64,000 bases of DNA. Source: Neurospora tetraspora (lineage: Eukaryota > Ascomycota > Sordariomycetes > Sordariales > Sordariaceae). The position numbers and the translations under genes are program-made. The notes beneath the pieces are model-generated. The model made no database searches and was not told where the DNA came from. It worked only from the letters and a program-made list of their open reading frames with translations. This document shows positions 24,755 through 36,421 of this stretch, in pieces. Location of the stretch: positions 496,001 to 560,000 of the forward strand of contig NW_026944388.1 of the NCBI RefSeq assembly GCF_033439725.1, read 5' to 3'. The number at the start of each line of letters is the position of its first letter. The stretch's first letter is position 1.

Positions 24755-26440
24755 TCACACCATGGAAAGCTGGTCCAAATCGTTCAGAATCTTCTCGACA
24801 AAGCAAATGGCAACCGTGTCTTCGCCCACGTCCTCTATCTCCCAGTCCGATCCGTCAAAATACTCATTCTCCTCGTCCAGGCATGTTAAGCACGACAGAA
24901 CGACTTGTGCATACCTATCACCCATCCGCGGCGCGAGCTTTGTGCTTGCCTGCTCAACGAGATAGTCCTTGAGACTTGATGCCAGCGCACTGAAAGTGGT
25001 GGCAACGGAAGCTTCACCCGCCGCGGTCTTCTTCTCCTCAAGCCACTCCTTAAAATGAGAGTAAGTCCTTCCAAACCTGGTGCGTGGCCTTCCGGAATCC
25101 TCCTCTCCTGTGCCGTACTCCACAAAAGATTCCCAGAGTCCAATCTCCAGGAGACAGACCCCGAGGCTGTATATGTCGTGTTGCATACGGTACTTCTCTG
25201 CCGGGTCGAAACCCTGTCGCGACGGATGCCGATACACATTTCGCTCCCAGCTTATGTCCCCCGACATGATCGTACCACCGCCAGCGGCCCGAAAGGCATC
25301 GAAGCCAACAAGGAATGCATGGCTACGCGAGGCCCCATCGTCCTCGAAGCACAGGATGGATTCAGGTCGCACATTCTTGTGTACGAAGGCGAAGGTGTGG
25401 ACATAATGGATGGCCTTGGCAAGCTCGCGTGCCATGCGCATCTTCCGGGAGAGAGAGATGTGCTCGTCAGAGGAAAGCAGGAGTTGCCGCAAAGATTGGA
25501 GTACTAGCATGTCTTCGGGTAAACGGAACACCAACTGAAAGGAGGTATAATCGTGCTTGCTGCTTGACAAAAAGGCAAGTTGAGACGAAGCAGGAGACCT
25601 AGCGGATTGACGCTGAATTGGTATGACCCCTTTGCAGTTAAGTAGCCCAAAAGCGATGGAATCGGCTTGTGCGAGCTTGGCTGCGAGCATACTCACATCT
25701 CGCAGAACATCGCGTGGCCGGACAGACGGCCCAACCTCGATGGTGTCAATGATGTACCATTTGTTTTCCGGTTCTAGAAAGGCAGTCTTCGCTCCGGAAT
25801 ACAGAATGCCAGACGTCTTCATTTGTCTCGGAGGGTAGAACTTGGGTCTGGGTTGGTCATCACTTGGAACCAGCACGCGCCGCATGCCAGCCGCAATGGT
25901 CAATGGATTCTTGGCCCCAGATGGACAGCGAACGCTGCTTTTATCCACATTTGCTGATTGTGCTCCGGCAAGCGCAGTGTCGACAAGGGGAGTGGCGAGC
26001 TTCATGACCATGAACCACAAAGGATTGAAACGATGATGCCATATATCGAGGTCGCTGATGAGTTGGTCCAGTGGGTCCCTTTTCCAAGTCCAAGACACCT
26101 TCTTGGCCTTGGATCCCAATCCCCAAATGCCGGGCCGTTCTGGAGAATATTGTTTGCTGATCTTCCTCAAATCATGATCAGCGAGCGATAGCTTTTGTAT
26201 CAGCTGAAGCACAAGTCTGTCTATGAGGCGATAAAGGTCATCACTCAGGCCAGACTCAATGCGCTTCAGGAGATCAAGCTGGAGCCTTGCTGTTTGCCAG
26301 TAGCTTTCGATGGTAAGGCAGCGTTCCTGAACCTGGCCGTCGACATCCACCAAGCTGGTGCATATTTGGATCACCTTATCTCCAATCCTGCGACACACAT
26401 CATCAGCAATCAAATCTTCATCGGCTTTCCTATTTCCCAT
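24755..26440 (-). CDS. Pseudokinase with helical HeLo-like N-terminal domain
   Basis: The open frame codes about 561 residues. Residues 1-190 are predicted mostly helical and resemble the N-terminal domain that precedes kinase-like domains in a large fungal family often labelled HeLo / prion-inhibition-and-propagation. The C-terminal half has a kinase fold outline but lacks the catalytic residues: the HRD position reads HKN (AFVHKNVRPES), the DFG position reads GFD and no beta-3 lysine is seen, while the DIYSLGVCLLEIG helix is kept. Family knowledge links such architectures to regulated cell death, by analogy with animal MLKL; here this is inference. The start is uncertain: an upstream ATG at 26496 opens a plausible MDPVALIR N-terminus but in another frame, so either 26440 is the start or the 5' end is altered. 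It lies head to head with the kinase at 27055. Confidence 0.72.
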   Translation of the reverse strand: MGNRKADEDLIADDVCRRIGDKVIQICTSLVDVDGQVQERCLTIESYWQTARLQLDLLKRIESGLSDDLYRLIDRLVLQLIQKLSLADHDLRKISKQYSPERPGIWGLGSKAKKVSWTWKRDPLDQLISDLDIWHHRFNPLWFMVMKLATPLVDTALAGAQSANVDKSSVRCPSGAKNPLTIAAGMRRVLVPSDDQPRPKFYPPRQMKTSGILYSGAKTAFLEPENKWYIIDTIEVGPSVRPRDVLRDVSMLAAKLAQADSIAFGLLNCKGVIPIQRQSARSPASSQLAFLSSSKHDYTSFQLVFRLPEDMLVLQSLRQLLLSSDEHISLSRKMRMARELAKAIHYVHTFAFVHKNVRPESILCFEDDGASRSHAFLVGFDAFRAAGGGTIMSGDISWERNVYRHPSRQGFDPAEKYRMQHDIYSLGVCLLEIGLWESFVEYGTGEEDSGRPRTRFGRTYSHFKEWLEEKKTAAGEASVATTFSALASSLKDYLVEQASTKLAPRMGDRYAQVVLSCLTCLDEENEYFDGSDWEIEDVGEDTVAICFVEKILNDLDQLSMV

Positions 26441-26496
26441 CAATTGACGTACTCGTAGCAGGTCAATACACCTCTAATGAGAGCAACCGGGTCCAT

Positions 26497-27054
26497 TTTC
26501 TCTCCCTGTTGGCAGGTCGTTGTTGGTTCTAAGCGACAGACAGGGCGAGCCCCTCCTACGACCTCGAGAGATGATTTGTATGGTATCCAAAACCCTTCTT
26601 TGGGCTAGGGTGGGCTGGGGCTGACGCCGGTCAATTCTCGCAGCGTTCTTTTCCCGCCACGCTGACCTCCAGGCATGAGGTTTCACAGAAGTGCTGAAGG
26701 CGCAATTGCTTCGGCGCCACTGTTGCACAAACAACCTTTTTTTTACCCTAATTGGCTCTCAACAGTGCTCAGCCTTGGGCGTTCTCTAAAAATTAACTCA
26801 AGAGTTGACGGCGCTGATTCGATGCAATTCTTCGCTCAGAAATTGCACGGGACCTATTACCGGTATCGAATGAGGGGTCCCTCCTATCTATACTTGCGGC
26901 CGATGAGCGGTTGGATTTGAAAGAACGGGGGCAGTGCGCTTGTTTCTGTTGGTCGTGACTTTCATCCACCCTTACCAGTAGTTGGCATAATAAGCGACTC
27001 GGTTCCAACTATCCATTTATGCGAACAGAAAGATCCAGCTCGACAGCCGTCATA
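26497..27054. promoter_or_regulatory. Shared divergent promoter interval, pseudokinase / kinase
   Basis: About 560 bp separate the divergent 5' ends of the pseudokinase (minus) and the intact kinase (plus). No other gene fits here. Both promoters must lie in this interval, so co-regulation is possible. No specific factor site was recognised. Confidence 0.45.
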
Positions 27055-29224
27055 ATGGATCCATCTTCCAGCACCAGCCTATCCGACTGGAAACTTGATG
27101 TGCGGTTCGAAGATGGAAAGCGATATCACGATATGCCCGAAGGTACACATTGTTGGGAACAAGTGGAAAGGCTGGGAGAAGGTACATGTGGCGAAGTCTG
27201 GAAAGAACAGTGTCTATCTGACAACTTCTCCTCTTCAAGTGTTTTTCGTGCTGTGAAGCATATTGATAAGCGGCGAGGCAGATGGACTCATACTTCGAAG
27301 CGGGAGATCAAGGCTCTTACTACGTTTTCTGATAACAATGTCGTCGAGGTAAGTGATGTTAACATCATCCTGCACTGGAATGCCGAGATTAAGAAAAGGG
27401 AATTTAGTACAGGGAACACTTTGTGCAGCTCCTTGGCTGGTTTGAGGACGATATGCATTGGTACATCGCGATGGAATTCATCCAGCACGGTAACTTGCAA
27501 CAATACATAGGTGAAGAAGGCCTTGAAGCAACAAGATACCGAAGGGATTTTCAAGGTGCTGCAGGAGAACCAAAAGAACCAGAAGCTGCCTCCATCACGG
27601 GCCAGATCGCTCAGGCTTTGCTCTATATGCATTCAAAGAATTTTATCCACAGGGATCTCAAGCCTTTGGTACGTTTCATGTCTGCTGAAGCATATCACAC
27701 GACTCTCTATATACTACGCTGAGGAACTAACGGTATACAAAGAACATACTAGTATCTCATCCTGGCCCCGCGTGGCATGTTAAGGTTGCCGACTTTGGCC
27801 TTACCCGAGATCTCAGCGATGGCATAACAGGGACACACCAAATCGGCACAAACGGCTATATGGCACCAGAAATGTGGGACACATCTCAATCTTACACGTC
27901 CGCAATCGACGTGTGGGCTCTCGGTGCCATTACATTTTGCATGCTGGCGGGCTCACCACCTTTCCTCAACCCTATGACATTGCCAGATTACCGCAAGGAT
28001 CCAACACTGTTCCCTACATCCAGGCTACGTTCTTCTACTGAGCCGTGCAGAGGATTTATTACGGGTGCCATGGCTGCAAACCCTGAAGAACGTCTCACGG
28101 TCGAAGAAGCTTTGAAACATTATTGGCTGTCTAAAAGCAAGAATACCGTTTGCCGGTGAGTCTCTATGCCAATTAGCTACTAGCGGAAATGAGAGACTAG
28201 TACTGAACTGAACTTACATAGACCACCAAACACTAAGTTGCCGACCTCGCTATCATCAAGCATTTCGGAAGGATCACTGCCTCTGGACGACTGGGCAAGC
28301 ATATCAGATAGCACTAGTCAACCCCAACGCATTCAGTCTCTCGTTCAGGTCATTTCTCAAAATGGAGACACAAAGCAATCTTCACGGGAGGGGCAGTCAG
28401 TAGAAGAAGTCGAAGCACCCAGGGCCAAAAGAACATCGACAGCACGTCGCTCACAACGCTTCCTGTCAGAAGGGCACTTGTCTGATCCACAGCTAGTCAG
28501 GGCAATAAGCAATTCCGGCATCAGAAATTCCGCGCGGCTGGCACCACTAACAGGGTGAGTGAAAGGAATTGCAAGACATGATGGAACTAGCTAATCAGTG
28601 GTCTATCCGCGTAGTTCTGAGAGGGAATACTCACCCGGGAAAGTTACCAAGGAGCCTGGTATATCTTCTGCCCCAAAAACGCAACGAAAGACTAAGAATA
28701 GGGGGGCAACCAAGCGTGATGATGTCGAGCGTCCAATCTATCCGAAAAATCAACGAAAACAAGGAGGCGGTCGAGATCAAGATCGAATTGAAAATCAAGG
28801 ACAAGACCGACATGAAGAACAAAACCGAGATCAAGCGCAAGATCAAGTAAGGAATCGAGGAAGAGATCGAGGCCGGAAAGAGTATCGAACCCCCGCAAAA
28901 GAACGAACACCGAAGCCACAACAACTACAAACAAATATATCGAGACCGACAAGAATTTCAAATCAAGGGCGGGGGGGTGAAGAATATATCTTGCCTGCCA
29001 TGATGCCCAGACGTTTCAATTCAATGGATTCAATGTATCCATGGAATAGCAGTTCCAGGAATTCCGTCAACGAGCCGCACATGCCCACAAGCATGAGAAA
29101 AAAGGGCCTGGTATCAAGAGTCATGAGTGCTATATTCTGTGGATGCTGTGGGTGGCGTGATCTCCTATGTTGTGGCTGCTGTGGGTGGCGTGATCTCCTA
29201 TGCTGTGGCAGATGTTGTGATTGA
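27055..29224 (+). CDS. Ser/Thr protein kinase with disordered and Cys-rich tail (paralogue 3, intact)
   Basis: Five exons are read: 27055-27348, 27408-27668, 27743-28155, 28222-28554 and 28615-29224, giving 636 residues with all junctions in phase. The first two introns fall at the same codons as in the decayed paralogues. Every kinase signature is present: LGEGTCGEV loop, FRAVKHI lysine, KREIKAL glutamate, HRDLKP, ADFGLTR, GYMAPEM and DVWALGA, so it should be active; the layout is CAMK-like. After the kinase come a Ser-rich linker and an Arg/Asp/Gln low-complexity region. The end is a Cys cluster made by a 30-bp tandem repeat (CGCCGWRDLL twice, about 29137-29205) that could be lipid-modified. 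Unlike its relatives it has no C2H2 finger. An overlapping frame continues to 29372, so the true C-terminus is uncertain. Confidence 0.82.
29137..29205 (+). repeat. 30-bp tandem duplication in the kinase C-terminus
   Basis: Two near-identical copies of tgctgtgggtggcgtgatct and following bases sit head to tail. In the called frame they give a repeated Cys-rich motif; in the overlapping frame (to 29372) they give a repeated hydrophobic AVGGVISY motif. Confidence 0.8.
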
Positions 29225-29644
29225 GTATTTCTATAATGAAGATAGCACGTCTGCGGAGTACTTGTTACGAGAGCGGGGCCTGAGCACGGTAGTGAAGGGG
29301 GGAAGCTTGGTCACGGCTCTGGAAGATAAACGCTGCCTGGTCGAGGAAGGCAAAGTCTATTTCACTATATGAATGGGGCAAACTGTATGTCACAGATGTT
29401 AACAAAGCGATAACGAGATACTGTTTGTTAGGTAATAAATGGAAGTACAGCTCAATCACGCCGGCCTAAACTCTCGACCTTCCCTATGCCTAGCTTACGT
29501 TTTTGAGCAATGTTCCGTATACCTCTGGGCCTTTCGGCAATGAGGTATCGACACTCCTAAGCACATTCTCATCTGTCATGTACCCTTCTCTCCGTCCTAA
29601 CGGCTGTGTCAGTCGGCTATCAGGTACCGCATATCCTTCGGAAT

Positions 29645-30183
29645 TCAGTGGTTCTCGTCTATATGCTCAAACACTTCACCGTGGGCATCGAACTCCTCGA
29701 GACAAAACATGCAGGTATAGTCATCAGGGTCCGAGTTGAGCCGTCTGACATACCGTCTTCGTTCCTCTTCGAGCTCCCGTGCTTCCTTCAGCTTTTGCCG
29801 ATGTCGCTCTTCCTTCTTTCTTGCTTGTTACTCCTCCTCCTTTTTCCAGGCCTTTGCAAGCTCTTCGAGCTCTTGCAACTCCTGGAGCACCCGTTTTTGC
29901 TCCTTTTCTTCTGTCCGGCTATTTTTCTTCAATAGGAGCCGTTCGTGCTCTTCCTCTTCCTCTTTCTCTTCCTCTTGCGCCGCCGCCGCCCGCTCCCGCT
30001 CCCGTTCCCGTTCCTGCTCTTGTATGAAGTTCACGATCGTTTCCAGATCCCGTTCTCCTTCGGCTTGGTGTTGGGGCTTGTTTTTCTTCCTTTTCTTCTT
30101 CTTCTTCTGTGATGATGATGATGATGAAGCCAGGCTCTTTTGCTGCTGCTCCTTCTTCTGCAGAACTGGTTTTGTACGTAAAA
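29645..30183 (-). pseudogene. Inverted coiled-coil plus C2H2 relic of the kinase family
   Basis: Read on the minus strand from about 30183, one frame codes a Gln/Lys-rich stretch, a Ser run, a long Glu/Arg coil and then a finger C-x2-C-x12-H-x4-H (CMFCLEEFDAHGEVFEHIDENH split around the His pair), ending at TGA 29645-29647. The finger resembles the first finger of paralogue 2 (CMFCNDDFDSRDALFEH). A TAA at 29828-29830 interrupts the coil in frame and is one C-to-T step from CAA. No kinase domain is attached in this orientation. It looks like a detached, inverted copy of the 3' exon of the family, next to the one paralogue that lacks fingers. Confidence 0.65.
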
Positions 30184-31414
30184 CTCAATGTCGATTCTGC
30201 AAGTCAGACCCCGGGCTCTAGTGCACCTCATATTTCCGCCTTTATTCACAACTGATTCTGGAACAATTGGAGGAGAATATCTCAAGTTCACGACTTGCCA
30301 ACAGCGACCTGACACATTCTAGCTTGAAAGTGACTGTTACAGTACGAGAAGGCCTCGAAATCGATGAGCGTCAACGTTGGGTTTGCCAGTTTCGGAGCGC
30401 TACACCCAGGAATATATTGATCACAATCATGCAGTGTTTTTTGTTCACGAATACTGAAGTTGATGACTTTGATTTCCTTATATCCACACACTGGTGGTAG
30501 TACCTTCCCTATGCTAAACATCTGGTGTGGGTATCTCAAGGTCTATGAAAGCGACAGAAAATGCAAATGATTCCTGAACTTTTGACAACCGTCCATCCCT
30601 GAGCCGAACCATGCACCTGAGCGCCGAAAACCAAACCAGATGCCAGTGAACAACTTCTTATGCAGCCTTCCTAGTAACCAGCCAGATTGATGACCGAGAA
30701 ATACAGGAGCAAAGTTGAATATGCCCAGCGAGATGTGAACATAGATCCAGATATAAAAACAAACAACATGAAGACCATGTAGGTCTGAACTTGACCCTGA
30801 CTTTCCAGGGTAATGCACCCGTCGAACATCCATCCTCCCTTTTTTTTTTGGCCGGACTTGACAAATTGTGCGTCCATAGCCTGTTGTATATTCTGCAAGC
30901 ATATGAGAAAAGAGTGAATCTCGACAAGAAGTGGGTGACTGGTCGTATGAACTTGTACTTGTAATTCAAGCACGTAAAATAACAGTGGATTTGCGTCTCT
31001 ATTGAAGGGACAGCAAACATCGTTGTGTAGTGAGAGCGTTGTATCCCGTATCCCATCGGGTACTGGTAAGTCGATCGTTGGTGGTAGACTACCACGCTCT
31101 TTGCTGGTGAAGAAGTAGAATAACTAGGCAGAACCCGAAAAGGAGCCATAGTTGCTGCAGCGAGATATGCTGATGTACACGTCTGTTAGATCTCATTGCA
31201 GGGGATATTGTTGCCGGTTGTGTGATACCATCTCAAGGCGTTGGTACTCCATGGCTTGATGTCGAAACTTGTAGGATGCGGCCTTCCTTGTACATCGGAG
31301 GGTGGACCGCATATCGAGCCGTATCGAGGAGTGCCGAGCGCTGGGAGGTCAAGTTGAAGCAATACAGTGCTGGGGCGCAGTGTCGTTGCTTTTGGTAAGA
31401 TCCCCATGGGATCT
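30184..31414. other. Intergenic between kinase relic and PUS7
   Basis: A 163-codon minus-strand frame with an ATG (30658-31149) has no recognised domain. All three minus frames near 30680-30800 read as hydrophobic, so composition rather than coding may explain it. Nothing else is supported. Confidence 0.4.
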
Positions 31415-34261
31415 TCAGTTTCCGTCAGAGGAGGCGTCGCCAGAGGCAGCATTCTCCTCGCAAGTGCCCATGAGCTCACGGAGAACAACAGTTGCATAGT
31501 TGCTGCTTCTCAGCTGGAACTTGAGAATGACGGCAATCTTGCTGGCATCGGGGCTGCTACGGATGACCTCCGAATCGTCGACAGAAGCGAAAGGGTTCTC
31601 CGAGGGCGAATGGAGGACAGGGACAATCAGATTTGCCGCCTTCTTGGTGTCAGCTTCACTTTCCTTTTCGCTGTTGAAGGGGACCATCGCCTTTTCCGTC
31701 TCAGCGGCAGCAGGAAGAGCGGGCATGCTCGATCCATACCAGCCCATCGGGTCAGCGACCGCAGAGTGGTTGCTCTGGGGAGTTGCCTCGTGGGTAAGAG
31801 CAACAACCTCCATAGCATCAGCCTTGGGTGCCGTAGACTCCTCGATCAGCATGACATCTTGCTCCTGCTTAGTGATGCCGTCCTCTGAGTTGATGACCGT
31901 TTGTTGAGCGGTCGACTCGTAATAGAGATCCGACAAACCCTTGGCCAGCGTCGGTGTCTCGGTGGCGCTGGAGGAGATGATGCCATTCGTGGCATTGTCG
32001 GCAACCTTATCATTAAATTGCTCAACAGGCACCTTGGTCTCATACTCCTCCGTGTGACGCGCGATCTTAACGCGCTTGTCACTGCCGTCAAGCCCGGTCT
32101 GGATCCAAGTTTCCCTGGCCACGACCACTCCATCAGACTGTGGCGACTCGGAGGCCTTGCGACGACGTTCATTGGTAATTGCCTGGTCATATTGGGCAGT
32201 GTTGTTGGTGAAGTGCGCCCAATTAGCAAGGAGAGGCGGAGATTTGCGAGCCTTGGCCTCGGCGGCCTTCTTCTGTGCCCTCGCCGCGGTGCAGAAGTCC
32301 AGGTCCGTGGGATACATCTGTTCAGTATCCTCGTTGTAGACCCGGATGGCATACTGGGGCTCGCCAATGAATCGGCCCAGGAGATGACGATAGTTGCCGC
32401 TAAGGCTGAACTCCTTCTGGCGGCGACGCATGTCGTACGGATCCAAGCCACCGTTTTCGGCCTTCTTCATGAAGTCAACATACTCCTTACCGATCTCGTT
32501 CCGCGGGTAGATCACGTCGTAGCCAGGTGTGGGTAGGACAACGTCGAAAATGGTGTATTTTCCGCTTGCGATGTCCTCTTGTGTGAGGGCACGGGCTTGA
32601 GCGTAAAAGTTTTCGTTGTCCTCGGAATCGGCATCAGCAGCCGACTGGTCATTGGTGACCAGGACCAGATCACCCTCAATGAGAGTAGGGCCGTACATGG
32701 ACCAGCGCTTAGTAGCCATGTGGTTCCAGACGAAGGATTGGTAGGCATGAATGTACATCATGCGCATACCACGAGTGATGCTCAGGAGGGCGCCCATGAA
32801 ATCCTTCGAGTTCTTGCCAAGATGGCGGATAATAGCGGCCTCCGAGCTGAAGCGCTTGGGAAGAATAGCCAATGCCTTTTCGACATTTCCGGTAGTCCTC
32901 CAGAGAGTGATGGCCTTTGCGCGATTGTAATCGTCGCGGCTGTTGTGGAAGTCGTTTGTATGTACCGGCTCCTGCTCTCCAAGATCAAATGCCTCTTGCA
33001 GGAAATGATCTTCGACATGGAGAATGTCGTTAAGCACACCCTCATAGTCCTCCTTGAGAACCTTCATGCCCAGGAGGTGGGTGCCAATGGCGTAGGTGCC
33101 GAAACGTTGGAGGCCGTAGTAGTTGATGTATCCGTGACGATTGAGATACGCCAATCCGAACTCGACAGCCTCCCTGAGCTTTCTTACGCGTTGGTCGACC
33201 GAGCAACCCGCGCCTCCAAGCGGTTGGCAGTTCTTGAGGGTGATGACGAACTCGTTACCACCGTGTTGGCCCAGCTGGAGAGGCTCATTAGCATGAACAA
33301 AGTCTCCAACCTTGATGTTGGGAAGGCGAGTGTTCAGCCAAATTAGGTTAGATGCGCGCTGGCGGTAGACGCTGATACGCTGGACGGTGCCAGCACGACG
33401 ATCCTTGGTTCCGGCGAACCCGAAGTTGGTTGCCTTGACCTTGAGAAGACGCGCGATGGTGTTGACCGCATCCATGGTATCCTTGTTCTCCTTATACATG
33501 GTGAAATGGAGATACTCTCCGCCCAGCTGAGTGAAACTCTTGCTCTGGTCCCGTGAGCGGCTGTTGTTGGCGCGGGGGCCATTTCCGCCGACACGGTTGT
33601 TCTTTGAGAACTTTGAAGGGGTAGCGGTGATGACGCCAGTGTTGTTGGCGAGTGTCTCGATGCGATTGTCGAAGATGCGGCGAATCTGTTGATGGAGGCT
33701 AGCGCGTTGAGCGCGATCGGTGATGGGGTCAAACACCACGGTCCGCTCTCCGGCGGAGATCTTCTTCTTTGCCTGGACAGCTTCATCGAGCTGAATCAGC
33801 CTCTCAGTAGCTGACTCATTGATCAAGTTTACCAGCAGTTGCCTGTCTTCATCGGAGATGGGCTTGATCTCGGGCTCGGTGGTAGAAGCGACAGTTTCTG
33901 GTGTAGGCTGGGCAGGTGCAGCCTGTGTATGAGGTCAGTACGTGAACACAAGGACTTGACGAACAGCATGATATGTGACAACAAACCTTCGGGACCAATG
34001 GTTCCTGCTCTTCATACTCGCGGAGATGAACCGTTGTGCCATCCTTGCGGATTTCATAGACAAGGAAGTCGGTATAGCTATATATACGATCAGAATCAAC
34101 TGCACATCAAATTAAAGTGATTACCTTGGGTGAAGAACTTACCGCTTCCTGATGTCGCCGGTCCAGGAAAAGTTAATGGAAGCTGAGCGTTGCGTGATGC
34201 CCAGATTCTTCTCTGAAGCAGCACGCACAGCAGGCACATGAGTGCCCTGGCGCTGAGCCAT
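31415..34261 (-). CDS. pus7: PUS7-type tRNA/RNA pseudouridine synthase (TruD family)
   Basis: There are three exons on the minus strand: 34261-34143, 34077-33987 and 33922-31415, joined in phase, for about 905 residues. The enzyme converts uridine to pseudouridine in tRNA (position 13), U2 snRNA and some mRNAs. The TruD signature GFAGTKDRRA, which carries the catalytic aspartate, lies near 33395-33425, preceded by LHFTMYKENKDTMDAVN and followed by RISVYRQRASNL. The second TruD motif reads INYYGLQRFGT. The N-terminus (ITQRSASINFSWTGDIRKRYTDFLVYEI) matches the start of the family. The C-terminal 200 residues or so, beyond the catalytic fold, are acidic and low complexity and look like a lineage-specific extension. 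No targeting signal is obvious. Confidence 0.93.
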
Positions 34262-36421
34262 GTTGAAGATGAGCTGGGATAAGGTTGTTTTGACAAGTAT
34301 GGCGAGTGACGATGCTGTCAGATATCGTTACAGGATGTGCAACCAACGATAACTGAGTGTGTGTAGACTGCCCAAGATGCTTGATTATTGTGGTGGTGCG
34401 ATGTTGGTATGTCAAGCTCTGTAGGGAAATACTGAAGGGTATGTTGATGATTGCTTGATGGATGCTGGACGTTGTGAAATAAAACTGAGCCCAGACAGGG
34501 ATCCGTTTTTGGTCAGTCAGTCCACAGCGGAGAAAGGGACAGTGGAGGTCGCAGGGACCAAAGAGCGACTGCGACGGTTGGTACTGATGCAGTCTTAGGA
34601 TTGTCGGAAGCAAAACAACGCAACAAATGCTTGGATTGCGAATAATGCTTGTGAAAAAATCTTTTCTTTGCCTTTGCGTGTTCGTCGTTTGTGATTTTTT
34701 TTTGCGGTGGTTTGTGTGAGGAGGAAAGGGAAAGAATGGGCGAAGGAGCAGCGCTTTTGAAGACCAGAAAGTTTAGACCGCTTTCCCATACTGCAGTCGT
34801 GAAATCTGCACTGTGGGCAGAAAAGCGCAACTGTGGGGGTGGACCGCGGGGCAGCCTCAAGTTTTGTGGGGAATTCAGGGTCCTTGTTAAGTTGATTGGC
34901 CAAGATTTGACTGATTCTGAGATGTACCTCTGTACCTCTGACGTCCGTTCTTTCCTTTGCTTGAAGGTTTTTGCAATTTTGAAATTGAACCTCCCGAATT
35001 CCCCTTCACTCCTGCCCACATTAATCAAAAAGACGGGACGAACATTTGGCTGCCCGCTGACAGCTCATGGAATTCGGACACAAAATTGTACAATTCACCG
35101 GACCACTAAATGGTGAAGCCTGAACGAAGGTGAGTCCTTGCCGTTGCGATTTCTCATCCGAATTGTGGATGAAGTGCAGACGCCGTATGCTGCAGTTTCG
35201 TCAAGTCCAGACCTTTACCAGGGCGCCAGATCACGTCATTAGCGAAAGCCAAGCTACTCTGTGGGCTCTCTCCGTTTGCAAATTCGCGAGGTAGAGACAG
35301 TGTGACCCGAAAGAAGACAGCAGGTTTCGAGTAAAGGAGAGTATGGGATGTACTGGAGGGGTTTGTGGCTCAGATCACCCCGGCAACGCAGGACAAATTG
35401 CGAACAAATTCTGGGAAGAACAGGTCCGGGCCGAAAATATTGGCTGGATTGGATGAACGGTCCGGGTTCAAGTCCCGAACGTTCAGACAAGGAACGAGGC
35501 TGAAGGCGGGCTCAGGTACCCGCACTTTCGAGACGTCGAGATTCAAGCCGACTGCATGTGAGACAGCTTGGTTGGTGTTCATGCAGAAAATCCACCGCAC
35601 ATGGCTTCCGCTTGTGCTTGTACTTCCACTGGTTCAACTACTGTAGCATCACAGCTGCTTAACAAAGAAACGGAGGTAACTGCGCTTGTGAAGTTGAGCA
35701 GAGTACCATGGTTGTCATCGAGATATCATGTTCCCGAACCACAGGAAGACAGGATCTGCGGGTGCCCAACAAAGAACCAAGTGACTGGACCAAGATTGCG
35801 CAACAGTGGCTGGTCTACGGCGTCCATATTTACATCGAAGTAGCATCTGTACAGTCACGGCGCAGTAAACAATGGGATGTCGTTGAGCAAATCGAGGTGT
35901 GTTCCCCAAAGATGTAACCCTCCTGGAGGATCCATAACCCCACGATCGTCAAGTCAAAGCCATATGGACCACGGATAACCCTGGGCTGTCACGGGCCCGG
36001 TTAGGCGCGCATTAACGGCGATGTGTTTCACTGTGGGCATGTACGCCAAGATACAGGATCCCTGGGGAAAATCGAGATGGAAAAGTCTCTTTGTCCCGTC
36101 GCAGTGATGGAGTAAGGGAGAATGAGGATCTATAAAAGCGGTCGGAGATGCACACATTCTTCCCTCGAGACGTTGAAGTTGGTAGAGAACCCCGGCAGGA
36201 CCTGGGAATATCACAAAGTCACAAAAACAACTGAACCTCAAAAGACAAAGTCCCTGAGAAGTGCATCCAACCGAACGGGAACTGTCACCCCTGACGGTCC
36301 ACTACAAGAAACGCTACCATCGAATAACGTTATCGGCAACCGCAATCTCTCAAGAGACCGGAAGAGGTCTGGGTCGAGCACGGGCGCCAACCGGTCGGCA
36401 GTCAGCCAGTCACAGCAAAGA
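34262..36421. other. Intergenic between PUS7 and alpha-actinin
   Basis: This is divergent promoter space of about 2.1 kb. Short frames occur but none is convincing. A hairpin with a B-box-like core (gggttcaagtccc) lies at about 35463 but does not fold as a tRNA. Confidence 0.45.
36131..36138 (+). promoter_or_regulatory. TATA-like box upstream of alpha-actinin
   Basis: TATAAAAG lies about 290 bp before the preferred start codon. If it is used, transcription would begin downstream of the in-frame ATG at 36122, which is a reason not to choose that ATG. Confidence 0.4.

Noticed and set aside
30658-31149. 163-codon minus-strand ORF with ATG
   Set aside because: No domain is recognised and all three minus frames are equally hydrophobic near 30.7 kb, so coding is not supported.
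35455-35490. B-box-like gggttcaagtccc hairpin
   Set aside because: The flanks pair directly with each other (gaacg...cgttc), leaving no room for D and anticodon arms, so it is not a tRNA.
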